Positions 39,741 to 51,400 of a stretch of DNA of 64,000 bases are shown piece by piece. Both the position numbers and the translations under genes were made by a program. The first letter of the stretch is position 1, and each line of letters begins with the position of its first letter. Origin of the DNA: Lottia gigantea (Eukaryota > Mollusca > Gastropoda > Lottiidae); NCBI RefSeq assembly GCF_000327385.1, contig NW_008707048.1:542500-606499 (forward strand), read 5' to 3'. Under the pieces are notes generated by a model, which was not told the origin of the DNA, searched no databases, and saw only the letters and a list, made by a program, of their open reading frames with translations.

Positions 39741-40560
39741 TGACAGAGTGAGATGTTCTTATTGTTATATTCACGACTGTAGATCTGTAGTCTTATAGAA
39801 ACAATATAGTCGGAGTGAAGTTTAGTCATAAAAACCTTTAAAGAAGAATATCGATCTCATTGATTAAATTCGTGAGTTTTGATGCAGATGGATAATATTA
39901 TCTTAAATTAATAATGATAATAATATCAAATGTATAATTTCTTCAGAACCAAATCATTCACTATGACTTTTTTTTTATCAATATTGCTTGGTTCATTTTG
40001 TTTTGATTTAAACAGTATTTTTTAATAATTTGTAAATCATGCATAATGAATTAAGATAAACAATGGTTTCAGAAATTTATTTTCGATGATCATTGCATGT
40101 GAACAAACCGTGATGGACGTTACATTAGGAAAGTTTTAGTTGTGACACATTTTTAAATTGTCAGATATTAGGTCTCGCACATCCCTCTTCGTCCACTCGT
40201 TATTTGTCAGTGTCACTGCACGTATTGTAGCCACCATACAAAATCTCGGTACCTGAACACGGAGAACTAGGATATTAGTCCCATTCCCAAGTGATCGTGG
40301 CCAGAAAGATAAAGGTTAAACTGTATGGTTCAGGTTCGACTGAAATTGTGAAAGGGAGAATGAACAAAAGTTTGATTCGTTTTCTTATTGAACTTCCATT
40401 TCAGTGTTATGCGAATCGTCCTCCTTCGAAATGAAGAAATTTATGTTACCTCTATAATCACCTAGTTACATACATGCAATAAGCTATTATCCTCATCGGC
40501 TCTGAAACTCGTCCAAAACTATAACATATTTCTACCGTATCACCCTTGAACAGATAAACC
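39741..40560. other. Intergenic stretch
   Basis: AT-rich, no coding frame supported and no repeat recognised. Confidence 0.35.
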
Positions 40561-40604
40561 TCGTAATTTGGTACGTAATCCCTGAGTAATCTACATCATA
40601 TGAT

Positions 40605-41665
40605 CGATGAGTATTAGGCCTGATCCTAATTCATACGGACGCTGAGAAATCCTCCTTATACGGAATTTGAGTTATCCACATCATACGGACAATGCGTACT
40701 CCTCATCAAACGGAGAAGAGTAATCTTCATCATACAGACGATGCGTAATCCTCCTCAAAAGGAAGAAGAGTAATCCTCCTCAAAAGGAAGAAGAGTAATT
40801 CTCATCAAACGGACGAAGAGTAATCCTCATCATACGAACGATGCGTAATCCACATCAAATGCACGAAGAGAAATCCTCATCATACGGACGATGCGTAATC
40901 CTCATCATACGGACGATTCGTAATCCTAATCATACGGACGAAGAGTAATCCTCATCAAACGGACGAAGAGTAATCCTCATCATATGGACGATGCATAATC
41001 CTCATCATACGGACAATGCGTACTCCTCATCAAACGGGCGAGGAGTAATCCTCAAAATACGGACGATGCGTAATCCTCATCATATGGACGATTCGTAATC
41101 CTAATCATACGGACGAAGAGTAATCCTCATCAAACGGACGAAGCGTAATCCTCATCAAACGGGCGAAGAGTAATCCTCAAAATACGGACGATGCGTAATC
41201 CTCATCAAATGCACGAAGAGTAATCATCATCATACAGACGATGCGTAATCCTCATCATACGGACAATATGTAATCCACATCAAACGCGCGAAGAGTAATC
41301 CTCATCATACAAACGATGCGTAATCCTCATCATACGGACGATTCGTAATTCTAATCATGCGGACGAAGAGTAATCCTCATCAAACGGACGAAGAGTAATC
41401 CTCATCATATGGACGATGCGTAATCCTCATCATACGGACAATGCGTACACCTCATCAAACGGGCGAAGAGTAATCCTCAAAATACGGACGATGCGTAATC
41501 CTCATCAAATGCACGAAGAGTAATCCTCATCATACGGACGATGCGTAATCCTCATCAAATGCACGAAGAGTAATCCTCATCATACGGACGATGCGTAATC
41601 CTCATTATACGGACAATGCCTAATCCTCATCATACGGACGATGCCTAATCCTCATCATACGGCAT
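40605..41665. repeat. Minisatellite, 25-bp unit, CpG-containing
   Basis: About 42 units of TAATCCTCATCATACGGACG plus ATGCG or AAGAG. Variant units (ATCAAACGGACGAAGAG, AAAATACGGACGATGCG, ATCAAATGCACGAAGAG) recur in blocks, so multi-unit segments have been copied. Each unit carries two or three CpGs in an otherwise CpG-poor region. Confidence 0.95.
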
Positions 41666-42186
41666 TTTAAATCTTTCGTTAGCTAAAGTTAAAAAAAATT
41701 AACATTTCCCGTGTTCCAAACAGAGTCTGAGTAACAGTAACAGTCTTTACCGTAGACCTAGATCTATATCAATCGGAACAGAGCATAGTAGTAACGGAAC
41801 GTAATTAAGACTTAAGTATAGAGTCAAATAGAACAATCGAATGCAGCCAAGGGGGGGTTATTCATTTACCAAATGGAAAAGGACAGGTAGGTACAGGTAT
41901 TTATTTTGCCAAATTTGGTTTTACACCCACATCTGTTAATAAATATGAACGAACGTCGGCCTCTATATCTGCCCGTCCGTCCGTCCGTCTAGTGACATTT
42001 ACTCGTAAACGCTCCAGAATATGTGTTTGTTAACTAATTGATATAAAAGCTGGTAAGTGTAGACATTACAAAACAACTGTATGAGCAAGTTCGTTGGTAT
42101 GTGAAATTTCTCCCATTTATGAAAGTGAATTTGAATACTTATAGTCAGTAGTGTTTCTATGATTCTAAGGGTGTAGATAGGGGAGA

Positions 42187-42206
42187 GGGGGGGGGGGGGG
42201 GGGGGG
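42187..42206. repeat. Poly(G) tract
   Basis: Twenty consecutive G preceded by GGGAGA. It could fold as a G-quadruplex and is a likely place for assembly length errors. Confidence 0.95.
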
Positions 42207-43454
42207 TTTGTCCGAATTGTCAAGGGACGCTTTTATCCTCTTTGGGCACTAGAATATAAGACAAAAGTATCTTGTATAATTCTCATTAGTAGAGTAGTAA
42301 ATTCACCATTCCTCATAGAACAGAATCTGTCTCGGTCATGAATTGAAGATTTCGATCTGTTCAATTTTCGCATTCGGCATTCCTTGGCAGTTTCCGTTAA
42401 ACTGAATCTGCAGAGTGTTAGCGGACTTTTCACGGTAGACCGTTTGGCTTGAGTCATTTTAATTGCCAGTGGCAATTGACAGTCGGACCGAGCTTCCGTT
42501 TAGAGTAATATTATCGGATGACTTTCTTATGGAGAGGCTAATACCTTCGTAATTGGTCAGGGTTTATAATATTCTTCTTCTGAGCTTAAATCGATATTGC
42601 CTCAAGTTGTTAGAATATATTTTGATAATGGCACTTCCTGAATGCATTCTTTGTTAAGCAGTTATATTATGATATTTAACCATTAAATTAACTTACGGTT
42701 TCTTTTTGATTGTAGCTTCGTAAAACAGTGAAATCTGAACAATTATCACTCAATCAATAATACGTCAAATCAGACAAACAAGGAAAATAATCTATTTATC
42801 TTTTGTAATCTTTTATCATTATAATTCTCTTGTATTTATTTGCTGTACATTGACTGAATGTATATTTTTGGCGAGGATATATGAGTGTGGCGCAAAGCAG
42901 GATATGCTTACTCTTCTAGACACCTCATACCACTTTTCATTATGAAATACTTACTCACCTGAGCCACAGTGGCATTTGTAAGATGGAAAATGGCTCACTG
43001 ATATAGCAGTCCAATCTGCGAGCTGGAAATTGATTTTCGCAATAATCATCAAGAGAAATATACAGTTTTAAAAGATATTATTACTAATCTTGACATATAT
43101 TCTTCATGTTTTTCACAATCAATTACTGTTTTATTCACGAACTTGAGGAAGTACATTAAAAAGTTAAAAAAAAACAATGAAATAGTACACCTTAACCGTG
43201 TTATATCTTGGCAATCGAAGAAAACATGACTATGTTTTTGACACAGCATTTTCTTGGCGGTTTTACTGGTAGTGGTACTAATGGACAAGAACGTTACGTA
43301 GACAAGCAAATTGTCTATAGGATCGTAATCGCGATTCGGTCATAGTCGATACATACAATTTGTTCGTGAATGGTTTTAAAATGCATGATGATATATTGAT
43401 ATTTGAGAAAACAAACCACAAAATCAGTCGACATTGCATTCGAGGTTAATGGTG

Positions 43455-43515
43455 TTTAGCCCACATGGCGCAGAAAGTAGGACGTAAAACTCCATTCAAT
43501 TCAATTCAATACTGC
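43455..43515 (+). mobile_element. SINE-like 3' end with ATTCA tail
   Basis: AGCCCACATGGCGCAGAAAG, GGACGTAAAACTCC and a tandem ATTCA tail. The same 3' end occurs at 50912-50965. Short tandem tails of this type are usual for SINEs mobilised by non-LTR elements in molluscs. Heavily 5'-truncated. Confidence 0.5.
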
Positions 43516-44439
43516 TATTCTGTCACAATCTGCGAGCTACTTTGAGAGAATGTTTTATATGCTACTTGCTTTGCATTTGACAACTCTACCTTAGTAATGA
43601 ATCGAATGTTGCTAAGTGGATTCTTGGGCAGAACTCTTTACTTCCGACATTTTACCATTTGTCAAGATAGTAACTTTGCGATCTGAATACATACTGATGC
43701 ATACAATGTTGTATGAGTTTGAATCCATATTTTAAGTCATATCGCGCTATGTTTACAGACGTCTGTAGTCTTAGGCGACCAGCCTTTGATGTGTTAACTA
43801 CCAGATCACGTTATCAAGTGACAATATGGCAATAGTTGCGACAAGCAATGGCTGCCATTAAATATCGTGATATGTTGTAGTTGTAGTATAGCTCGACAAA
43901 TCTAGCTCTACCCGTTCCCCAGACTTTCAGGGTAGCACGACTGTTGACTTGGTAGTTACAACTTGTGTTACCCATTCAACGTATGATAAAGACATCATTA
44001 TCAAATACCATTCCAGCCATTATTATATCACAGGTAATATTATAATGTGATCAGATTATTCCTGAAATTAAAGACACCACAGAAATCCGGATGATGCCAT
44101 TATATCCATCGACAAGAAAAACTCTTTTCAAGTCTCAACCTCTTGAACAAACAGAGGATGTTGTTTTAAAGGGTACTTCATTTCAAGTATCGATTTTTGT
44201 TTACTGCGATCAGTTGATTGATTGATTTTTATTGATTTGTCATCTTTTATCTTCAGTGATCAATCTTGATACATGTTTAGTAACAAGTAGCATATTGATT
44301 TGAGATATATTGGGGAAATACTGTGGTATACATAGCCTACATATTGTCAGGGGTGACGTCAATATAGACGTACGATAAGTAGGAGAGGGGGTGGGCGGCA
44401 TATTAGACAGCTATTGTAGTCAGATTATCTTTTTAAAGA

Positions 44440-46400
44440 ATTGTTTATAGTCAGAGTAAGTTACCTATAATTTCTTCCTAGTCCGCGTAAGTTACCTTTG
44501 ATTTATTTGTAGTCAGAGTGAGTAACCTATAATTTATTCCTAGTCAGAGTAAGTTACATGTGACTTATTTGTAGTCAGAGTAAGTTACCTTTGGTTTATT
44601 CCTAGTCAGAGTAAGTTACATGTGACTTATTTGTAGTCAGAGTAAGTTACCTTTGATTTATTGGTAGTCAGAGTAAGTTACCTATGATTTATTGGTAGTC
44701 AGAGTAAGTTACATGTGACTTATTTGTAGTCAGAGTAAGTTACCTTTGATATATTTGTAGTCAGAGTAAGTTACCTATGATTTATTGGTAGTCAGAGTAA
44801 GTTACCTATGATTTATTTGTAGTCAGAGTAAGTTACCTATGATTTATTTGTAGTCAGAGTAAGTTACCTATGATTTATTTGTAGTCAGAGTAAGAAACCT
44901 ATGATTTATTGGTAGTCAGAGTAAGAAACCTATGATTTATTGGTAGTCAGAGTAAGTTACCTATGATTTATTTGTGGTCAGAGTAAGTTACCTATGATTT
45001 ATTTGTAGTCAGAGTAAGTTACCTATGATTTATTTGTAGTCAGAGTAAGAAACCTATGATTTATTGGTAGTCAGAGTAAGTTACCTTTGATTTATTTGTA
45101 GTCAGAGTAAGTTACCTATGATTTATTGGTAGTCAGAGTAAGTTACCTATGATTTATTTGTAGTCAGAGTAAGTTACCTATGATTTATTTGTAGTCAGAG
45201 TAAGTTACCTATGATTTATTTGTAGTCAGAGTAAGAAACCTATGATTTATTGGTAGTCAGAGTAAGTTACCTATGATTTATTTGTGGTCAGAGTAAGAAA
45301 CCTATGATTTATTGGTAGTCAGAGTAAGTTACCTATGATTTATTTGTAGTCAGAGTAAGAAACCTATGATTTATTTGTAGTCAGAGTAAGAAACCTATGA
45401 TTTATTTGTAGTCAGAGTAAGTTACCTATGATTTATTTGTGGTCAGAGTAAGAAACCTATGATTTATTTGTGGTCAGAGTAAGAAACCTATGATTTATTT
45501 GTGGTCAGAGTAAGAAACCTATGATTTATTGGTAGTCAGAGTAAGTTACCTATGATTTATTCGTAGTCAGAGTAAGTTACCTATGATTTATTTGTAGTCA
45601 GAGAAAGTTACATAACTGTGATTTATTTGTGGTCAGAGTAAGAAACCTATGATTTATTTGTAGTCAGAGTAAGTTACCTATGATTTATTTGTAGTCAGAG
45701 TAAGTTACCTTTGATTTATTTGTAGTCAGAGTAAGTTACCTATGATTTATTTGTAGTCAGAGTAAGTTACCTATGATTTATTTGTAGTCAGAGTAAGTTA
45801 CCTATGATTTATTGGTAGTCAGAGTAAGAAACCTATGATTTATTGGTAGTCAGAGTAAGTTACCTATGATTTATTTGTAGTCAGAGTAAGTTACCTATGA
45901 TTTATTGGTAGTCAGAGTAAGAAACCTATGATTTATTGGTAGTCAGAGTAAGTTACCTATGATTTATTTGTAGTCAGAGTAAGAAACCTATGATTTATTG
46001 GTAGTCAGAGTAAGAAACCTATGATTTATTTGTAGTCAGAGTAAGTTACCTATGATTTATTCGTAGTCAGAGTAAGTTACCTATGATTTATTTGTAGTCA
46101 GAGTAAGTTACATAACTGTGATTTATTTGTGGTCAGAGTAAGAAACCTATGGTTTATTTGTAGTCAGAGTAAGTTACCTATGATTTATTTGTAGTCAGAG
46201 TAAGTTGCCTATGATTTATTCGTAGTCAGAGTAAGTTACCTATGATTTATTTGTAGTCAGAGTAAGTTACATAACTGTGATTTATTTGTAGTCAGAGTGA
46301 GTAACCTATGATTTATTTGTAGTCAGAGTAAGTTACATAACTGTGATTTATTTGTAGTCAGAGTGAGTAACCTATGATTTATTGGTAGTCAGAGTAAGAT
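44440..46400. repeat. Large minisatellite, 31-bp unit
   Basis: About 63 units of TAGTCAGAGTAAGTTACCTA plus TGATTTATTTG. Units fall into recurring variants (AAGTTACC or AAGAAACC; TTTGTAG, TTGGTAG or TTTGTGG), and four units contain an extra CATAACTGTG segment near 45610, 46110, 46270 and 46330. Variant runs repeat as blocks, implying segmental duplication within the array. Every standard unit contains a GTAAGT donor-like word on the plus strand. Confidence 0.97.
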
Positions 46401-46769
46401 GAAAATATCACGACAAACTGAGAACATGTGTGCTACAGATTGTGCGATGTACAAATCCTGACAGCTGAACCGACAGCTGACAAAAATCGAAAATTTCCTT
46501 GATGGCACACAGTATTGTCCTCGGCAGTCAAGATCACTCAGTCATACCAGGAGCAGAAAAGGCACAAAGGTCATTAAATTTCCAAAGACACAATTGTTGT
46601 TTAAGTTTTTTAAACTAGTATTATCTCCCTTGAAGTATAACTCATTCTCATTCGTACACTAGCAGGGTTTGTTGTATTCAAGTTTTCCATTCATTGTCAA
46701 AGTAAATCTCCATTGACGTACTATTGGGTAAATAAAGAATCCGGCAGCCGCAGTGTCTCAGACATTTAC

Positions 46770-46990
46770 TAGGGTTCAGTCAATCCCGTCATAGGTCGAG
46801 ATGATACCTTCGGATTTTTCAACCCGGTTTCCCCCTGTTAGTGATGCAGGTAAGAAAAAGCGTCTAGTTATTCGGATGGGACATTAAACCAAGGCCCCAT
46901 GTGCTTCAGGCTGTGTACGTTAAAGATCTCTCGACAGTTGGAAATCGACGCCAGGTTTATAAGCCTACCACAGTCGGCTTAAAAATGAAC
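46770..46990 (+). mobile_element. SINE-like or MITE-like dispersed repeat
   Basis: Carries TTCGGATGGGACATTAAACC, AAGGCCCCATGTGC and CGTTAAAGATCTCTCGACAG, a block I recognise as widespread in lophotrochozoan genomes; I cannot name the family with certainty. No coding capacity. Confidence 0.45.
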
Positions 46991-47280
46991 ACCATGAAAA
47001 TAAATAAATGGTTTTTTTTATTGCACTTTCATAAAATAAATAGTATCTATAAATATCAACAATAAACTATTTTCTTAAATAAATATTTTCAGAATAGTGG
47101 AGAAATAAGTATTTACTCCTGTATTAACTAGTCAAATAAACAACTAATGAGTATCGCTGTTCTATGCTGAAAAATGCTATCAGCTAGAGAAAATCTAAAT
47201 GCAATTCCATAAAATAACAAATTATCACATATACAACATATATTAATAACAGGGCGATATAACACTGTCTTAAACTACTT
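46991..47280. other. AT-rich spacer
   Basis: Very AT-rich, no feature recognised. Confidence 0.35.
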
Positions 47281-47284
47281 GATA

Positions 47285-47635
47285 AATAGATCGTTATAAC
47301 CTAGTTGATAGGTTCGTTCTAACCTAGTTTATTTTTGCCTAATTTATAAGCTCGTTCTAACCTGGCGGATAGGTTCATTTTTACCTAGTTTATAGTTCGT
47401 TCTAACCTATCTGATATGTTTATTCTTACCTAGTTGATAAGCTTGATAAGATTGTAGGTTCGTTCTAAGCTAGATTGTAGGTTCGTTCTAACTTAGTTCG
47501 TAGGTTCTTTCTAACTAGTTTGTAGGTTTGTTCTACCTTAGTTTGTTGGTTCGTTCTAACATAGTTTGTAGGTTCGCCGAGGGATTCGTTCTAAGTTCAT
47601 ACAACCAGGTTGTAGGTTCTTTACTTTCACATAGG
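47285..47635. repeat. Minisatellite, about 24-bp degenerate unit
   Basis: About 13 units around GTAGGTTCGTTCTAACCTAG with TTTGTAG, TTGATAG or TTTATAG junctions. Confidence 0.85.
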
Positions 47636-48113
47636 GTAAATAAAATGAAAGTCAACAATGACGCGACGTGAAAAATGAAAGGAACAATACAAATGAAAAC
47701 TGTCTACAGAGTTATGTTATATGTACATGCAATTTGATCGAAGAAAACATTTGATAATAATTATATAATGAAAACTGCCATAGCTTTATCTTCCACTCAA
47801 ATGCTTAGAAATCCAAAAAATGTTGCCGATTATCGGTATAGTTGGCAAATTGTCGGATTACTTGGCATTGATGTTTAATGATTATTTGCCCGTTGGTGTT
47901 TGTAAATTCTCGTTTAATGGTCTGAATTCATGGCGTAATGATGAAAATTATCAATTCACCACTGGCAGGCTACTGACTAACGATCATGTCACTCAGTCGA
48001 CATGGGGAGACCTACACATCCAAGCCGCTTGATAAACAACATCAAATGACGATCGTGAGTGTCGATGACGTAGTAGACAGTCTGTGGTTTCTGATAGAAA
48101 ACCTCAGATTTGC

Positions 48114-48410
48114 TCAGAAAAATAAAAATTCACTATCATGTTCCACCTGTTCTTCTAGCGACATGGTATCATTGTAGAAGGTTCTATCAATTGGAAGCCC
48201 GTAGCGTGTGACATTTGCACCAGCTAGTGGTCGTCGTTTATCTTTTGGATCGATGCGGATTGCGTCCCTGGAAGCCATGGACGGATCTTCACTATAATAG
48301 TTGAATGGTGTTATGAGGAAGGTGAGATGACCACCAACTGTCGGAGTATTTGGCATATGTTCTGTTTGTGGTATATGATATGTTCCTAGCGTGATCCAAC
48401 TTACTAGATC
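48114..48410 (-). CDS. Copper amine oxidase, last exon
   Basis: DLVSWITLGTYHIPQTEHMP follows directly on the NIVDE end of the large exon, as NIENEDLVAW does in AOC3. It includes NYYSEDPSMASRD and a tail of about 45 residues ending EFLFF. The His after TY is the third copper ligand. The exon is the counterpart of 1756-1911 but with a full-length tail. Confidence 0.9.
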   Translation of the reverse strand, partial: DLVSWITLGTYHIPQTEHMPNTPTVGGHLTFLITPFNYYSEDPSMASRDAIRIDPKDKRRPLAGANVTRYGLPIDRTFYNDTMSLEEQVEHDSEFLFF

Positions 48411-51400
48411 CTGAAACGATAAAAAATATAGGCACATAAGGTTAACATGTTAGGCAGTTTACATAACTGATATAAGATTATATAATACTGAACGCATTAC
48501 TGCTTTAGATCGTACGACAATCAACTAAACATAACTATAAAAAGACATAATTATTTTAATGTCAAGTAAAGTTTGAAATATTTACAAGTAAATAATCCTC
48601 GTAAAGTGTGCCCCAGGCCGTAACGCAGGATTAATCGATGTCATTCATGTGATAAATGAAAGTATGGAAGATTTTGGCGGGGGAGTAGGACTAAGTAACA
48701 GTATTACAATATACAGCTGACATGACTATAAATGACGTGTATCTAAGACAATAATACTAATTATCCTACTTTATTATGGAATATTAGAATGACTAGGTTC
48801 TTGACAGTTTAATTAGCACAGGGTTATGATTGATTTCTGACGTGATTTGCTTTTAAAGGAGCGCATTTTATTCCAGACGATACTTTATTCACTTACTGTC
48901 AAATGTCGTGAGTTGGCGGCGTAGAGCTGGGAATAGACGTGGCACATAGAAGCAAATTGTGTCCGCATCGTCCCCGTGTCCGGATTCGTACCTCAAGGCG
49001 GAAGGATAATTCTAAAAATAGTTGTTTTGTGAACTCTAGCGGATGAGTATAACCGGTAGTAGTCTACTTTCAATTTGACTAGCTCAAAATTTTCATAGTC
49101 ATCATATATTGAATTTTTTAGGAGACATTAAGGACTTGTCAGGCTCTCATTCGACATATTGGAAAGCTTTCAACGAGATTTCTGGAAAAAAGTTGTAGAA
49201 GGTTGAATTTCGTGTTTTAACATGGGAAGATATGGCAAATGAAGTAGTGGAGTTAGTCCATATCCTATGTCATTTAACATTGTTAATTCCTTTTATTCTT
49301 GCAAAGAATACATACATCACAGAAACGATTTCACTCTTAGAATAGAGTATCCTTTTAGGGTAGTATCAGCATCCGATAAGAGTTGTGTCCACTTTTTGAA
49401 CCATACCACTTTGTCATAGGGGTGGTTAGAATGCGCATGATTATCATAACTGTACAGTATAAACTGCTCTGACAAAATGGCAAAAACTGGTAGGAAATTT
49501 CGTCATATCATTTTTATGAAGTGTGAAAACGTAGATGTTTCGTTTTCATATGTTTACTAAATTGGGTTTTAAATGATGTTTCTACACACTTTTAAATGTC
49601 AAAACAACCACTTTCTCTTAATTCTATGAAGAGTTCTATATTATGTATCGATAATGTACCTTTAATTTGAGTTATTTGAATGAATGTATTTTGAGGTATG
49701 GTGGTTGTAACACGACGTGTAGGTGTTTTGATATAAAAGTAAAAGCTGTCACCCAATCGATGTCCTCAATATTTTTAGCTTCAAATCGACCCAAACTTAC
49801 GTTTGTAACATGTGAATGAAATTAATTCAGTGCTAAAGGATTCGACATCATATACTAATGAGAATGTAATAGCCGTTCAATTAAAATATTCCACATGACC
49901 CAGTTCAATGTGACTGGCGTATAGCGATATAAATGATACATTAAAGATACATTAGAGATAAATAGATGATACATGAGTCACGAATGAAATACAGAAGATA
50001 CAAGATACAAAATAAATACATAAAAGTTATACAAAAGATACAAAATAGTGATACATGAAAGACACATAAAAGATACCTGAGAGATACGTAAGAGATACAA
50101 TAGAAAAATAAGAAGTAGACACATGTAAGATATATTAGAGACTGAAGAGAAGCATTAAAGAAACATAAAAAAAAATAAAAAGATGCATTATTTTATGATG
50201 CATTAAAGCAATTGATTATTACATATGCATTATAGATACACCAGGGAGATATATTTTGTTTGACTGCAAAGATTCGATAGTAAAAATAGCAGTGTGCGAA
50301 AGTGTATATTCTTTAAATATACATAGCATAGTCATAGAGTAACAGAATTGAAAATCGGACTGTTTTTTAAAGGTCGTTACCGAATCCCTCACCAGTATTT
50401 CTCCTACCTAGTAAATAAAAAAATAATACTTAACAGTATTAACAAAAACCCATTCATTGTAGTACACTGGGAGATAAGTTTAAAAAAGATTGCCTGACCA
50501 AGGAGTGCCCGTTGTACATTTTTAGATTTTATAGGAACAGGACATAGTTAAATATTTTATACCATCTCTTTGTGACGTTTTATAGTCCAATACAATGGTA
50601 AAACAGCAGTGGTAACGTGTTCAATTAAGCGATATCCTGAATGATAACCCACCTATAATCTATACATTCCTATACTTTAAAGCGGGGGTATGTTCTATTT
50701 TTTGCTTATTTTGAAAATTCTATATAATAACCTTAAATCAGAGTTTTCAGGGATAGAGTATTTAACCTTTGCATTTAATAACATGCAAAATAGTCGAATT
50801 TTACCGTTAGTTTTATGACGTCATTGTTCCAAAAGTGTTAGATTTTTTAAATTAGATTAGTGATGTCATTAAGTTAAGTCTGATCGTTCCATTGAAGTCC
50901 TCGTCTTCATTAGCCCACATGGTGCAGAAAAGTCAGACATAAAACTCCATTCATTTCATTTCCATCGAGGTCTATCAATTCCGTACATTGAGAATCGACA
51001 ATTCCTTTAATAAATCGCTAGTCGTTAGTTTATAATGAAAAATAACCTTGTAAACGGTCGTTCACTCTCAATTCTAGAAGTATCTTACATTATACATAAA
51101 AAATAAATCCCATATGACATTGAGAGGCATTACCACGCTTAATTTCATTCACGAATAAGCTATTCACGTCAAATAACTAGCATTTCATTATATTCAATCC
51201 ACCTCTTAATGTTGTTCTTGGCTATAAGTATTGGAAACGTTCCAATGTCCTACCCATTTTAACAAGGAATTCGATGTATGTATTGTTTTGACGCCACTTT
51301 TTAGGCTATTTAGACCAAACAGTTGATATCAAAAGTTACTGGGTTCAGATAAGCTTCTTATGTTATTATTTTAGAACTTTAATATTATTACTAGCCTACG

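Larger units (their letters stand above)
41666..44400. other. Intergenic region between two large arrays
   Basis: Contains CCGTCCGTCCGTCCGTC (about 41973), a run of 20 G (42187-42206), and a SINE-like tail at 43455-43515. The short minus frames at 41999-42475 and 43049-43309 have no domains. Confidence 0.4.

Noticed and set aside
40605-41665. Possible CRISPR array (regular direct repeats)
   Set aside because: Units are contiguous with no unique spacers, the DNA is animal, and no cas genes exist; it is a minisatellite. The same applies to the 44440-46400 array.
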